Positions 1 through 6,619 are shown, numbered from the stretch's first letter. The stretch is DNA of 8,852 nt from Bacteroidota bacterium (GCA_003165135.1 PLSN01000517.1:1-8852), one strand, 5' to 3'. The notes: generated from the sequence alone by a model not told the origin. A program made the numbers and translations.

Positions 1-264
1 AAGGCATACAATATCCCATACCTCAACTATGCTACAAAGGTCATGCTGGGTGTAAATAAAATAACAGACTTCACTTACTACAAGCGCCTAGTGGGTTATG
101 CGATCAAAGAACCTGTTTTCTCCTTTGATAAATTCCCGGGTGTATCGCGCGAGCTGGGCCCTGAGATGAAATCTACCGGCGAGGCCATCTACTTTATCAA
201 AGACCTCTACGACCCGCACTTCCGCGAGCTATATAAGAAGAAGAGCATGATGCTAAGTAAGTAA
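1..264 (+). CDS. carB: Carbamoyl-phosphate synthase large subunit, C-terminal end (5' truncated by window)
   Basis: This is the last 87 residues of the large subunit of carbamoyl-phosphate synthase, which makes carbamoyl phosphate from ammonia, bicarbonate and ATP in the cytoplasm for pyrimidine and arginine synthesis. The frame is open from base 1 and ends at TAA 262-264. The recognisable family signature is the end of the second ATP-grasp half: VMLG, then KEPVFSFDKFPGV, then LGPEMKSTGEA. In the E. coli enzyme this block is followed by a ~140-residue MGS-like allosteric domain. Here the protein stops about 28 residues after STGEA, with the tail ELYKKKSMMLSK. From memory, this short form is usual in many Flavobacteria and related Bacteroidota, so it is probably not a truncation. 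A degraded second copy of the 3' tail lies at 860-909. Confidence 0.93.
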   Translation, partial: KAYNIPYLNYATKVMLGVNKITDFTYYKRLVGYAIKEPVFSFDKFPGVSRELGPEMKSTGEAIYFIKDLYDPHFRELYKKKSMMLSK

Positions 265-270
265 TTGAAC

Positions 271-289
271 TGGTCACAATTTGTGACCA
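271..289. promoter_or_regulatory. Perfect 19-nt palindrome upstream of the ORF6N gene (candidate operator)
   Basis: TGGTCACAATTTGTGACCA is a perfect inverted repeat with 9-nt arms around one central base. It lies 6 bases after the carB stop and 33 bases before the ORF6N start codon. There is no T-tract after it and the hairpin loop would be too tight, so a dimeric-protein binding site is more likely than a terminator. A nearly identical palindrome lies inside the ORF6N gene at 531-549. An autoregulatory operator bound by the ORF6N protein is inference. Confidence 0.55.
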
Positions 290-322
290 CCTAATTATCA
301 AATCATAGACAAATAAGGAACT

Positions 323-856
323 ATGCCGTCTATAAAGAAAATTGCTATCCCGGATACGATCATAATAAGTAGGATATTGAACTTGCGTTCAAAAAAAGTA
401 ATGATCGATAAGGATATGGCAGAACTGTATGGGGTCACTACTAAGCGTCTTAATGAGCAGGTAAAAAGAAACCTGCTCCGTTTCCCTGAAGATTTTATGT
501 TTCAAATCACACAGCAGGAAAAGGATGAAGTGGTCGCAAATTGCGACCACCTGAAATCGCTTAAGTTTTCTTCTACATTGCCTTATGTTTTCACGGAACA
601 TGGTGCAGTAATGCTGGCAAGTGTTCTAAACAGCGAAAGGGCCATTCAGATGAACATTCAAATCGTGCGTATTTTTGCCCAACTACGTGAAATGGCGCTG
701 ACGCATAAGGATATTCTGATCAAGCTCGCTAAAATAGAGAAGAAAATAACCAACCAAGACGAAGATATTAAGCTGCTTTTCGATGCTGTGAAGAGCTTAC
801 TAAAAGAACCGGAAGTGAAGAGAGAAAAAATAGGCTATAAATTGAAGAAGAATTAG
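323..856 (+). CDS. ORF6N domain-containing DNA-binding protein
   Basis: This 177-residue protein carries an ORF6N domain, a presumed DNA-binding module first described in phage antirepressor-type proteins and common as a stand-alone gene in Bacteroidota. The domain spans about residues 12-115. Its recognisable blocks are the start IISRILNLRSKKVMIDKDMAELYGV, then LNEQVKRN, RFPEDFMFQ, LPYVFTEHGAVMLASVLNS and the end ERAIQMNIQIVRIFAQLRE. Residues 120-165 are charged and heptad-like, which suggests a coiled coil for dimerisation. The ATG at 323 has a purine-rich AAGGAA just upstream, and the domain needs nearly the whole N-terminus, so this start is sound. The gene sits alone between carB and a decayed copy of the carB tail, with one palindrome upstream and a matching one at codons 70-76. 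No phage structural genes or integrase are nearby. The biological role is unknown; regulation or phage interference would be guesses. Confidence 0.88.
   Translation: MPSIKKIAIPDTIIISRILNLRSKKVMIDKDMAELYGVTTKRLNEQVKRNLLRFPEDFMFQITQQEKDEVVANCDHLKSLKFSSTLPYVFTEHGAVMLASVLNSERAIQMNIQIVRIFAQLREMALTHKDILIKLAKIEKKITNQDEDIKLLFDAVKSLLKEPEVKREKIGYKLKKN
531..549. repeat. Intragenic 19-nt palindrome matching the upstream one
   Basis: TGGTCGCAAATTGCGACCA inside the ORF6N gene is a perfect 9-1-9 inverted repeat, encoding part of V-V-A-N-C-D-H (residues 70-76). It matches the upstream palindrome at 271-289 at 16 of 19 positions. Two of the three differences (A to G at 536, T to C at 544) are symmetry-paired and the third is the central base, so the dyad is preserved. 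The following CCT is also shared. Confidence 0.6.
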
Positions 857-859
857 TTT

Positions 860-909
860 TACGACCCGCAATCCGCGAACTATACAAAAAGAAGAGCACG
901 ATACTAAGT
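860..909 (+). pseudogene. Decayed duplicate of the carB 3' end
   Basis: This 50-nt stretch begins three bases after the ORF6N stop codon and aligns with carB 208-258 with about six mismatches and one deleted base (44 of 51 identical). It would read roughly YDP-frameshift-IRELYKKKSTILS against carB's YDPHFRELYKKKSMMLS. Four of the six substitutions sit at third codon positions with the frame set by carB (for example gag/gaa, tat/tac, aag/aaa), as if the copy diverged while still coding. The lost base and the missing stop at the equivalent site show it is now a relic. With the intact tail at 208-264 it forms direct repeats bracketing the ORF6N gene. Confidence 0.8.
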
Positions 910-935
910 AATCAAACCAAATCCTCATTTGAAAA

Positions 936-1547
936 ATGAATATGAAACTTTCGCTCCTGGTTATGTTTTCTTTTGCCTGCTTTAGCTTATTGGCGCAGTA
1001 TGACCGGCCCAATGATTTCTACGTCACTAAAAGTGGGGATACTACGTTTGGCACATATGTATATGGCGCTAAATACGACGGTTTTAAAAATATGAAGGGT
1101 GAAAAAATCAAGTTAAAGCCGGATAGTACCCAGTCTTATTCTATCTATCTAGAAAATACTTATCACAAAAAAAACGAACCGTTTTATTATACAAGAGATT
1201 GGGTTAACATAGGAGATAAGTTTTATGAGGTTTATTATCGTGATTCAGGCTTATTAAGTATTGTTTTTAGCAGTCCACCACCGACTCCGGGTTTGGGTTA
1301 TACTCCAAGTGGTGGATTGAATGGGGCTGGAGGCAATATATATTACTTTTCAAAAAACGGGATTTTGACAAAATTCGATCCTATCTCATTTTATGCTGCT
1401 GCAAAAAAAGTCCTTGCAGATTGCCCCAGCATATCGGATTTGTTAGATAATGTTCCTAATGGCAAAAACAAAGAAAAAATGCATAAAGCAAAAATTGATG
1501 ATGCACCCTTTGTCATCTCAAAATACAATGAATGTATGAAGCATTAA
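936..1547 (+). CDS. Secreted hypothetical protein
   Basis: I do not recognise a named domain in this 203-residue protein. Residues 1-21 form a clear signal peptide (charged MNMK, then a hydrophobic core, ending LLAQ before YDRPND), so it is exported to the periplasm or outer surface. A Cys at residue 15 is not in a good lipobox. The mature part has YVTKSGDTTFGTYVYG near residues 29-44 and MKGEKIKLKPDS near 53-64. A Pro/Gly-rich low-complexity stretch (SSPPPTPGLGYTPSGGLNGAGG) follows at about 112-133. The end has ADCPS (Cys163) and SKYNEC (Cys200). This arrangement resembles, from memory, a diffuse group of secreted Bacteroidota proteins with a GDT-G start, a late D-C-P and a final YN-C. ATG 942 is an equally possible start, as both give a working signal peptide. 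It is AT-richer than its neighbours. It ends 11 bases before the VOC gene, so co-transcription is possible. Confidence 0.72.
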   Translation: MNMKLSLLVMFSFACFSLLAQYDRPNDFYVTKSGDTTFGTYVYGAKYDGFKNMKGEKIKLKPDSTQSYSIYLENTYHKKNEPFYYTRDWVNIGDKFYEVYYRDSGLLSIVFSSPPPTPGLGYTPSGGLNGAGGNIYYFSKNGILTKFDPISFYAAAKKVLADCPSISDLLDNVPNGKNKEKMHKAKIDDAPFVISKYNECMKH

Positions 1548-1558
1548 GATAGTTTAAT

Positions 1559-1942
1559 ATGCTCACCTCCATCCATCACATCGCCATCATCTGTTCAGAT
1601 TATGAACGGTCAAAGAAATTTTATGTAGAGATACTCGGCTTCACCATCATCCGCGAGGTATATAGAGCGGAGCGTGCTTCATATAAACTCGACCTCGCAC
1701 TGAATGGTCAGTATGTCGTGGAGTTGTTTTCATTTCCCGATCCGCCTGCTCGTGTCTCGCGTCCTGAGGCGACAGGCCTCAGGCATATTGCCTTTGCTGA
1801 GGATATAGAACTGGCAATAAAAGAACTGGAAAGTAAAGGCGTAATTTGTGAGCCTATCCGAATAGATGATTATACTCAAAAGAAATTTACTTTCTTCTCT
1901 GACCCTGATGGGCTGCCGATAGAGCTGTATGAAGGCCAGTGA
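1559..1942 (+). CDS. VOC (glyoxalase/bleomycin-resistance fold) family protein, YaeR type
   Basis: At 127 residues this is a single complete VOC module and closely resembles E. coli YaeR (also called GloA2), recalled at about 129 residues. Shared blocks are HHIAIICSDY at the start, FYVEILGF, LALNGQYVVELFSFP, the proline-rich PEATGLRHIAF, DDYTQKKFTFF and DPDGLPIELYE at the end. The usual metal positions of the fold can be placed at His7, Glu55, His76 and Glu122, so the metal site looks intact. VOC proteins act as dimers that bind a divalent metal and small thiol- or dicarbonyl-type substrates; the physiological substrate of the YaeR branch is not settled, so a glyoxalase I activity should not be assumed. 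The start ATG 1559 places His7 at the expected distance from the N-terminus. It is followed by a strong palindrome at 1949-1981. Confidence 0.9.
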   Translation: MLTSIHHIAIICSDYERSKKFYVEILGFTIIREVYRAERASYKLDLALNGQYVVELFSFPDPPARVSRPEATGLRHIAFAEDIELAIKELESKGVICEPIRIDDYTQKKFTFFSDPDGLPIELYEGQ

Positions 1943-1948
1943 AGCAAT

Positions 1949-1981
1949 AACCCTCAAAGGGTTCGAAACCCTTTGAGGGTT
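1949..1981. repeat. 33-nt perfect palindrome (15-bp arms, 3-nt loop)
   Basis: The left arm AACCCTCAAAGGGTT (1949-1963) and right arm AACCCTTTGAGGGTT (1967-1981) are exact reverse complements around CGA. Each arm is itself an imperfect palindrome built on CCCTxxxAGGG. A second, outer pair, AGCAATAA (1943-1950) and TTATTGCT (2001-2008), flanks it asymmetrically. It lies between the stop of the VOC gene and the MATE start. It could stop transcription in either direction, but no T-run follows either arm. It also fits a dispersed intergenic palindromic repeat of Bacteroidota genomes. Confidence 0.7.
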
Positions 1982-2025
1982 GGACAGAGGATTTAGTTTG
2001 TTATTGCTATCATTGCAGCCTAGCC

Positions 2026-3372
2026 ATGCTATTATCCACCACATACCGCGACAAAATAAAAGAAGCGCTTACCCTTGCTCTGCCTATCATAGCGGGTCAG
2101 GTGGGACAGGTGCTGATGGGATTTTTTGATACGGTGCAGATAGGCGGGCTCGGCCATGAGTATATCGCCGCATCAGGCTTTGCGAATGGCCTCTACTGGA
2201 TGACAGTGCTGCTGGGTATGGGTGTTTTGTTTGCTGTGTCGCCACTGGTGAGTGAGGCTTTTGGTGAGGGTAAAGGATACAAAAGCATCGGCATCTTAAA
2301 ATCAAGTTTGGTTGTATCTGCTATACTAACGGTCGTTTTTATGCTGGTGATATGGGGGCTTATAGCCTATCTGCCATTACTGAAACACAGCGATACAGAT
2401 AATCTTCTCGCGACCAAGTTTCTCCGCATCGTCAATTTCTCTACCGGTGGCATTTTCTTTTTTATGGCGGGAAAGCAGTTCCTCGATGGCATGGGCAGGA
2501 CGCGGATAGGCATGGTCATTACCATTGGCGGATTGCTGCTCAATATTTTTCTCAATTGGGTGCTGATCTATGGTAAACTCGGTATGCCAAAAATGGGTAT
2601 CGAAGGAGCTGCTATCGCGACTACTACTGCGCGTATAGCAATGACGATCGCCATTTTGTTTTTCATCTGGCAGGATACACTGGTCAAAGAATTACGTCAT
2701 GAATTCAGAAAGCATATCAATGAGAGTTTGAGTTTTATCAAACCAATTCTCGTCATTGGTATTCCTGCCGGCTTGCAATTTTTTTGGGAGGTAGCGGCGT
2801 TCAATGCCGGACAGATAATGAGCGGCTGGATCAGTACTGAAGCAGAAGCGGCGCATATGATCTCTATCGGATTGGCGTCTATCACCTTTATGGTGCTCAC
2901 GGGCATCTCTGCGGCGGGTACGATCATGATCGGCTATTCGCTCGGTGCCAAGGACAGAGAGGGCATGCGGATAGCGGGCAACACCGTCATCATGATCTGT
3001 GTGGCATTTGAGTTGGTGTTTGCGGGTATCTTTTTCACCTGTCATGGCCTGCTGCCATATTTATATACTGATAATGCAGCTGTCGTATCTCTCGCATCGA
3101 CCATGCTCATACTGGCGGCTTTCTTTCAAATCAGCGATGGCCTGCAGGCTGTGGCAGCAGGTGCCCTGCGCGGTATGCAGGATGTCAAGTTTCCTGCTGT
3201 GATAGCGTTCATCTCCTATTGGCTGGTCATGATCCCCGCCTGCTATATCCTTGCCTTCCCCATGCATATGGGGCTGCAAGGTATCTGGATAGGGTTTATC
3301 ATCGGTCTTAGCCTCGCTGCGGTATTGCAACTGATCCGTTTCAGGATAATGCTGCGTAAAGTAGAGCTGTGA
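2026..3372 (+). CDS. MATE family multidrug/cation efflux transporter
   Basis: This 448-residue inner-membrane protein has the length and internal duplication of the MATE family, which exports drugs and organic cations in exchange for Na+ or H+. The first half starts ALTLALPIIAGQVGQVLMGFFDTVQIGGLG (about residues 14-43) and includes FANGLYW, GVLFAVSPLVSEAFGEG and, near 150-190, the LDGMGRTRIGM...LLNIFLNWVLIYG block. The second half begins near residue 240 (IGIPAGLQFFWEVAAFNAGQIMSG) and contains the matching LQAVAAGALRGMQDVK...YWLVMIPACYILAF region. About 12 hydrophobic segments can be seen. It is closest in style to the NorM branch, but substrate and coupling ion cannot be read from sequence. 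The ATG at 2026 is 45 bases after the 33-nt palindrome; I see no clear ribosome binding site, which is common in this phylum. The neighbours give no clue to substrate. Confidence 0.92.
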   Translation: MLLSTTYRDKIKEALTLALPIIAGQVGQVLMGFFDTVQIGGLGHEYIAASGFANGLYWMTVLLGMGVLFAVSPLVSEAFGEGKGYKSIGILKSSLVVSAILTVVFMLVIWGLIAYLPLLKHSDTDNLLATKFLRIVNFSTGGIFFFMAGKQFLDGMGRTRIGMVITIGGLLLNIFLNWVLIYGKLGMPKMGIEGAAIATTTARIAMTIAILFFIWQDTLVKELRHEFRKHINESLSFIKPILVIGIPAGLQFFWEVAAFNAGQIMSGWISTEAEAAHMISIGLASITFMVLTGISAAGTIMIGYSLGAKDREGMRIAGNTVIMICVAFELVFAGIFFTCHGLLPYLYTDNAAVVSLASTMLILAAFFQISDGLQAVAAGALRGMQDVKFPAVIAFISYWLVMIPACYILAFPMHMGLQGIWIGFIIGLSLAAVLQLIRFRIMLRKVEL

Positions 3373-3432
3373 AAAAAATAATTGAAAGATACTGACCTGT
3401 TTAAATAGAATTTTATTGAAATGGATACAAGC

Positions 3433-3455
3433 AATAACATCAAAATGTTATTTTA
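3433..3455 (+). terminator. Weak AT-rich hairpin after the MATE gene
   Basis: AATAACAT (3433-3440) pairs with ATGTTATT (3445-3452) around a CAAA loop and is followed by a short T stretch. It lies 60 bases after the MATE stop and 43 bases before the collagen-like gene. The stem has little G/C, so it may be a weak terminator, a leader hairpin of the next gene, or chance. Confidence 0.3.
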
Positions 3456-3494
3456 GCAGGTCTAAGACTATTTCTAAACTCTAAACCCTTTTTT

Positions 3495-6400
3495 ATGAAG
3501 AGAATTTTTTACCTAATAGCCATCATCGTCCTGTCTCAGGTCAATAATGCGCAAGCTCAGGTGCCGCAGGCGATCAACTACCAGGCAGTCGTGAGAGATG
3601 CCAATGGTAATGTATTAGCTAACCAGCATGTGACACTGGGATTCCTCATACACGATGGCTCTCCTAACGGTACAGTACAGTATTGGGAAACTGATAGCGG
3701 TATGACAAATCAGTTTGGCCTTTTTACCACCGCTATAGGCAGAGGAACTCCGAAGGGCGGCACTATATGGGCTACGGTCAACTGGTCAACTGGCCTTAAA
3801 TACTTAGAAACCAATTATTATATCCCCGGCGATACTACATACCTACCAATGGGTACCGCAGAGTTATTGAGTGTTCCTTTTGCACTTTATGCTGCTAATG
3901 GTGGCGGTGGTGCAGGAGCTACCGGTCCGACAGGAGCAGCTGGTACTCAGGGAGCTACAGGCGCTCAGGGCCCGACAGGAGCAGCAGGCGCAAATGGCTC
4001 TAATGGAACAGCAGGCGCGACCGGTGCACAAGGCGCGACCGGAGCTAATGGCACAGTGGGTGCTACAGGCCCTACAGGAGCCAACGGAAATAACGGTGTA
4101 GGTATAGCGGGAGTATCAAATAATAGCGATAGTACAGCTGTCATCACACTGAGCAATGGATTGTCTGATACGATCACACTTCCTGCAGGTCCTCAGGGTG
4201 CAGCAGGCACTAACGGCGCAATGGGTGCGACTGGTCCTACAGGTGCCAATGGAACAAATGGCAATGATGGAGCTACCGGTCCGACAGGAGCCAATGGAAC
4301 TAACGGCAATGATGGCGCCACAGGTGCCACAGGTGCAACGGGAAACAATGGTATAGGGATAGCAAGTATACTAAATAACGGAGACAGCACCGCCATCGTT
4401 ACATTAAGCAATGGTGTATCGGATACGATTATTCTGCCTGTTGGCGCTGTAGGTGCGACTGGTCCTACCGGACCCGCAGGAAGCACTTCTGAATTTGCAG
4501 ATTTTTTTGCTTTGATGCCTGCTGACAATGCTGCAACAGTGGCCCCGGGCACGGCAGTACAATTTCCGCAAGCAGGTCTTAATTCGGGAAATATTTCAGC
4601 TGTAAGTCCATCTTCGTTCAATATTGCTGATCCGGGTAATTATCAGATATATTTTCAAGTAAGCGTGACTGAAGCGGGACAGCTAGGCATACAGCTTAAT
4701 GGAGTTTTAGTACCAAATACGATCGTGGGACGTGCCACTGGCACCAGCCAGATCACAGGGACTTTCCTTGTCACTGTTAGTCTTCCTAATTCAACTATTT
4801 CAGTCGTGAATCCGGCAGGAAATTCAACAGCACTTACCATTACGCCATTGGCAGGAGGTACCAATGCAGTATCAGCACACCTTATAATAACGCAGATCGC
4901 TAATAATGGCGCTAATGGCGCAGTAGGTGCCACAGGTCCTGTAGGCGCTACAGGTGCAGCAGGGACAAATGGTACGAATGGCGCTACAGGTGCGACCGGA
5001 CCAACAGGTGCGAATGGAACTAACGGTAATGATGGAGCAACTGGTGCTACAGGTCCTACAGGACCGACCGGCACTAACGGAGTAGGCTTAGCTTCTTTCG
5101 TAAATAATGGAGACACTACTGTTATTGTTACATTGAGTAACGGCGTCATGGATACCATCTCATTGCCTGTAGGCGCGCAAGGTCCGACAGGTGCTACAGG
5201 CCCGTCCGGAGGTCCGGTAGGCCCAACAGGTGCTACGGGTGCAAACGGAACTAATGGTAACGACGGTGCTACAGGTCCTACAGGTGCGAACGGAGTAGGT
5301 TTGTCTTCTTTTGTAAATAATGGAGATACTACTGTGGTCGTCACATTGAGCAATGGTGTGGTCGATACTATAGCACTGCCGGCAGGCGCTCAGGGTCCTG
5401 CAGGTGCGACCGGTCCAACAGGAGCTAATGGAACAAATGGAGCTGACGGTGCGACCGGTCCTACGGGAGCTAATGGAACAAACGGCAATGATGGCGCTAC
5501 AGGAGCTACCGGGCCAACCGGTGCCAATGGAGCAAATGGCAACGATGGTGCTACAGGAGCAACAGGCCCGACAGGGGCTAACGGAGTAGGGTTATCTTCC
5601 TTTGTTAATAATGGAGACACCTCAGTGATCGTCACATTGACAAATGGCACGGTGGATACTGTTGCATTGCCAGTGGGTGCTCCTGGTCCTTCAGGTTCGC
5701 AAGGCCCTACCGGTCCTACCGGCCCGGCTGGTGGCCCGGCTGGTCCTACCGGCCCAACAGGTGCTAACGGTAATGACGGTGCTACCGGTCCCACAGGCAA
5801 TAACGGCGCAAACGGACTTCCAGGTATAAATGGGAATAACGGTAATGATGGTGCTACCGGAGCAACTGGCCCAACAGGTGCAAACGGAACAAATGGCAAT
5901 GACGGTGCTACTGGAGCAACTGGCCCAACAGGTGCAAATGGAACAAACGGTAACGATGGTGCAACAGGCCCAACGGGAGCAAATGGTACTAATGGTAACG
6001 ATGGTGCGACTGGTCCTACTGGTGCTAACGGAACAAATGGAACCAATGGTAACGATGGAGCTACTGGCGCCACGGGAGCTACCGGTGCAACTGGCCCAGG
6101 CAGTGCAAACGGAACATCCAGCTATGTTGCTAAGTTTTCTTCTGCAGACTCTCTAGTGAGCAGCGATATTTTTGACTCAGCAGGACAGGTAGGCATAGGG
6201 ACGAATACACCTAACTCTGTTTTCAAAGTGCAAGGTAGCATAGCGCTTCCTTTTGTTGCTACAGGCAATCTGACTTCTTATAATCTGGGCATGGACGATT
6301 ATACATTGCGCAGATATGGCCAGTGCACTAATATTGTAGTGCCGGATGCCACTGCCTGCCCTGGACGGATATACATTATCATAAACAGCAATGGCACTGG

Positions 6401-6545
6401 TAGCACTGTCACGCTTACTGCTGTAAATGGCCAGGTCATTTTTGATGATGTGACTGGTACCCACTATGAGACAACCGGATTACCGCAAAATTCACGTATA
6501 AAGATCCAAAGCGATGGCGCTAACTGGATCGTGACCGGAAATTAA
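3495..6545 (+). CDS. Large secreted collagen-like (Gly-X-Y) protein with internal BclA-like domain
   Basis: This 1016-residue protein is exported by a signal peptide (residues 1-22, ending NNAQAQ). Residues 23-140 are an N-terminal globular region ([17 protein letters not shown] ... [12 protein letters not shown]) common in Bacteroidota surface proteins. Collagen-type triplets, mainly [12 protein letters not shown] and GND, follow in seven arms near residues 141-200, 232-285, 317-328, 470-528, 560-599, 631-696 and 728-871. Five linkers of exactly 31 residues separate the arms. A ~140-residue domain at 330-469 strongly resembles the BclA C-terminal trimerisation domain of Bacillus exosporium. 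The C-terminus (876-1016) has a stem motif [18 protein letters not shown]...[10 protein letters not shown] and a beta-rich end [15 protein letters not shown], as in tail-fibre-like proteins. I see no T9SS sorting domain, LPXTG or lipobox. A trimeric surface fibre is the likely product; adhesion is inference. A strong terminator follows. Confidence 0.9.
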   Translation: MKRIFYLIAIIVLSQVNNAQAQVPQAINYQAVVRDANGNVLANQHVTLGFLIHDGSPNGTVQYWETDSGMTNQFGLFTTAIGRGTPKGGTIWATVNWSTGLKYLETNYYIPGDTTYLPMGTAELLSVPFALYAANGGGGAGATGPTGAAGTQGATGAQGPTGAAGANGSNGTAGATGAQGATGANGTVGATGPTGANGNNGVGIAGVSNNSDSTAVITLSNGLSDTITLPAGPQGAAGTNGAMGATGPTGANGTNGNDGATGPTGANGTNGNDGATGATGATGNNGIGIASILNNGDSTAIVTLSNGVSDTIILPVGAVGATGPTGPAGSTSEFADFFALMPADNAATVAPGTAVQFPQAGLNSGNISAVSPSSFNIADPGNYQIYFQVSVTEAGQLGIQLNGVLVPNTIVGRATGTSQITGTFLVTVSLPNSTISVVNPAGNSTALTITPLAGGTNAVSAHLIITQIANNGANGAVGATGPVGATGAAGTNGTNGATGATGPTGANGTNGNDGATGATGPTGPTGTNGVGLASFVNNGDTTVIVTLSNGVMDTISLPVGAQGPTGATGPSGGPVGPTGATGANGTNGNDGATGPTGANGVGLSSFVNNGDTTVVVTLSNGVVDTIALPAGAQGPAGATGPTGANGTNGADGATGPTGANGTNGNDGATGATGPTGANGANGNDGATGATGPTGANGVGLSSFVNNGDTSVIVTLTNGTVDTVALPVGAPGPSGSQGPTGPTGPAGGPAGPTGPTGANGNDGATGPTGNNGANGLPGINGNNGNDGATGATGPTGANGTNGNDGATGATGPTGANGTNGNDGATGPTGANGTNGNDGATGPTGANGTNGTNGNDGATGATGATGATGPGSANGTSSYVAKFSSADSLVSSDIFDSAGQVGIGTNTPNSVFKVQGSIALPFVATGNLTSYNLGMDDYTLRRYGQCTNIVVPDATACPGRIYIIINSNGTGSTVTLTAVNGQVIFDDVTGTHYETTGLPQNSRIKIQSDGANWIVTGN
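4095..5675 (+). repeat. Five 31-residue linker repeats interrupting the collagen arms
   Basis: Five copies of a 93-nt unit lie at 4095-4187, 4350-4442, 5079-5171, 5292-5384 and 5583-5675. Each encodes 31 residues with no length change, of the form GVGxxSxxNNGDTTxIVTLSNG followed by xxDTIxLPx. The alternating hydrophobic pattern around a central SNG turn suggests a short beta hairpin capping each collagen arm. The last three copies ([13 protein letters not shown]) are closest to one another, while the first two (GVGIAG, GIGIAS) are more diverged, which points to later amplification on the C-terminal side. Confidence 0.85.
4482..4901 (+). other. BclA-like C1q/TNF-fold domain inside the collagen-like gene
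   Basis: Residues 330-469 contain the blocks [81 protein letters not shown] and [19 protein letters not shown]. These match, from memory, the C-terminal domain of Bacillus/Paenibacillus BclA-type exosporium collagen-like proteins nearly block for block. That domain forms a compact beta-jellyroll trimer. Here it is preceded by the short arm [13 protein letters not shown] and followed by more collagen triplets, so it is internal, whereas in BclA it ends the protein. Confidence 0.8.
5850..6056 (+). repeat. Tandem 54/45-nt collagen-coding repeats
   Basis: Consecutive units start at 5850 (54 nt), 5904 (54 nt), 5958 (45 nt) and 6003 (54 nt), each ending in codons for GNDG-type triplets. The first two encode the same 18 residues, beginning [13 protein letters not shown], and differ only at a few third positions. 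The 45-nt unit lacks one GAT triplet. The fourth also lacks it but has an extra GTN. In-frame gain and loss of triplets by slippage or unequal recombination explains the pattern. Confidence 0.75.
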
Positions 6546-6565
6546 ATATAAGCACTTCGATATTA

Positions 6566-6600
6566 GGAAAAGCCCCATTCATGCCGAGTGGGGCTTTTTC
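6566..6600 (+). terminator. Strong intrinsic terminator after the collagen-like gene
   Basis: AAAAGCCCCA (6568-6577) pairs with TGGGGCTTTT (6589-6598), giving a 10-bp stem with a GCCCC/GGGGC core, an 11-nt loop and a T5 run on the right arm. It begins 20 bases after the stop of the collagen-like gene. The A-run on the left arm means it could also work in the opposite direction. It ends 20 bases before the mtaB start chosen here. Confidence 0.9.
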
Positions 6601-6619
6601 ATTATTTTCGGAGCCCGTC

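Noticed and set aside
271..292. Palindrome after carB as an intrinsic terminator
   Set aside because: The dyad has a single central base, so a hairpin would lose inner pairs, and no T-run follows. The matching in-gene copy fits a binding site better.
323..856. ORF6N gene as part of a resident prophage
   Set aside because: ORF6N occurs in phage antirepressors, but here it is flanked by carB and its tail relic, with no other phage gene.
2692..3045. Minus-strand open frame of 117 codons inside the MATE gene
   Set aside because: It is the antisense of a conserved transporter, with no recognisable domain, no start context and an odd His/Arg/Asp-rich composition.
4193..6073. Three long open frames on the minus strand (4193-4621, 4655-5353, 5390-6073) rich in Pro, Val and Ala
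   Set aside because: They are the antisense reading of Gly-X-Y codons (GGN, GCN, ACN), which rarely give stops. They have no independent domains, and the sense protein is clearly real.
3909..6110. Regularly spaced repeats resembling a CRISPR-like or satellite array
   Set aside because: The repeats vary at third codon positions, keep the reading frame and encode collagen triplets. There are no unique spacers and no cas genes.
3495..6545. Collagen-like protein as a prophage tail fibre
   Set aside because: The C-terminal stem motif is tail-fibre-like, but it has a signal peptide, and there are no phage structural, lysis or integrase genes around it.
6581..6619. N-terminal extension of mtaB from the ATG at 6581
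   Set aside because: The ATG is inside the terminator loop, and the added residues do not match the family N-terminus.
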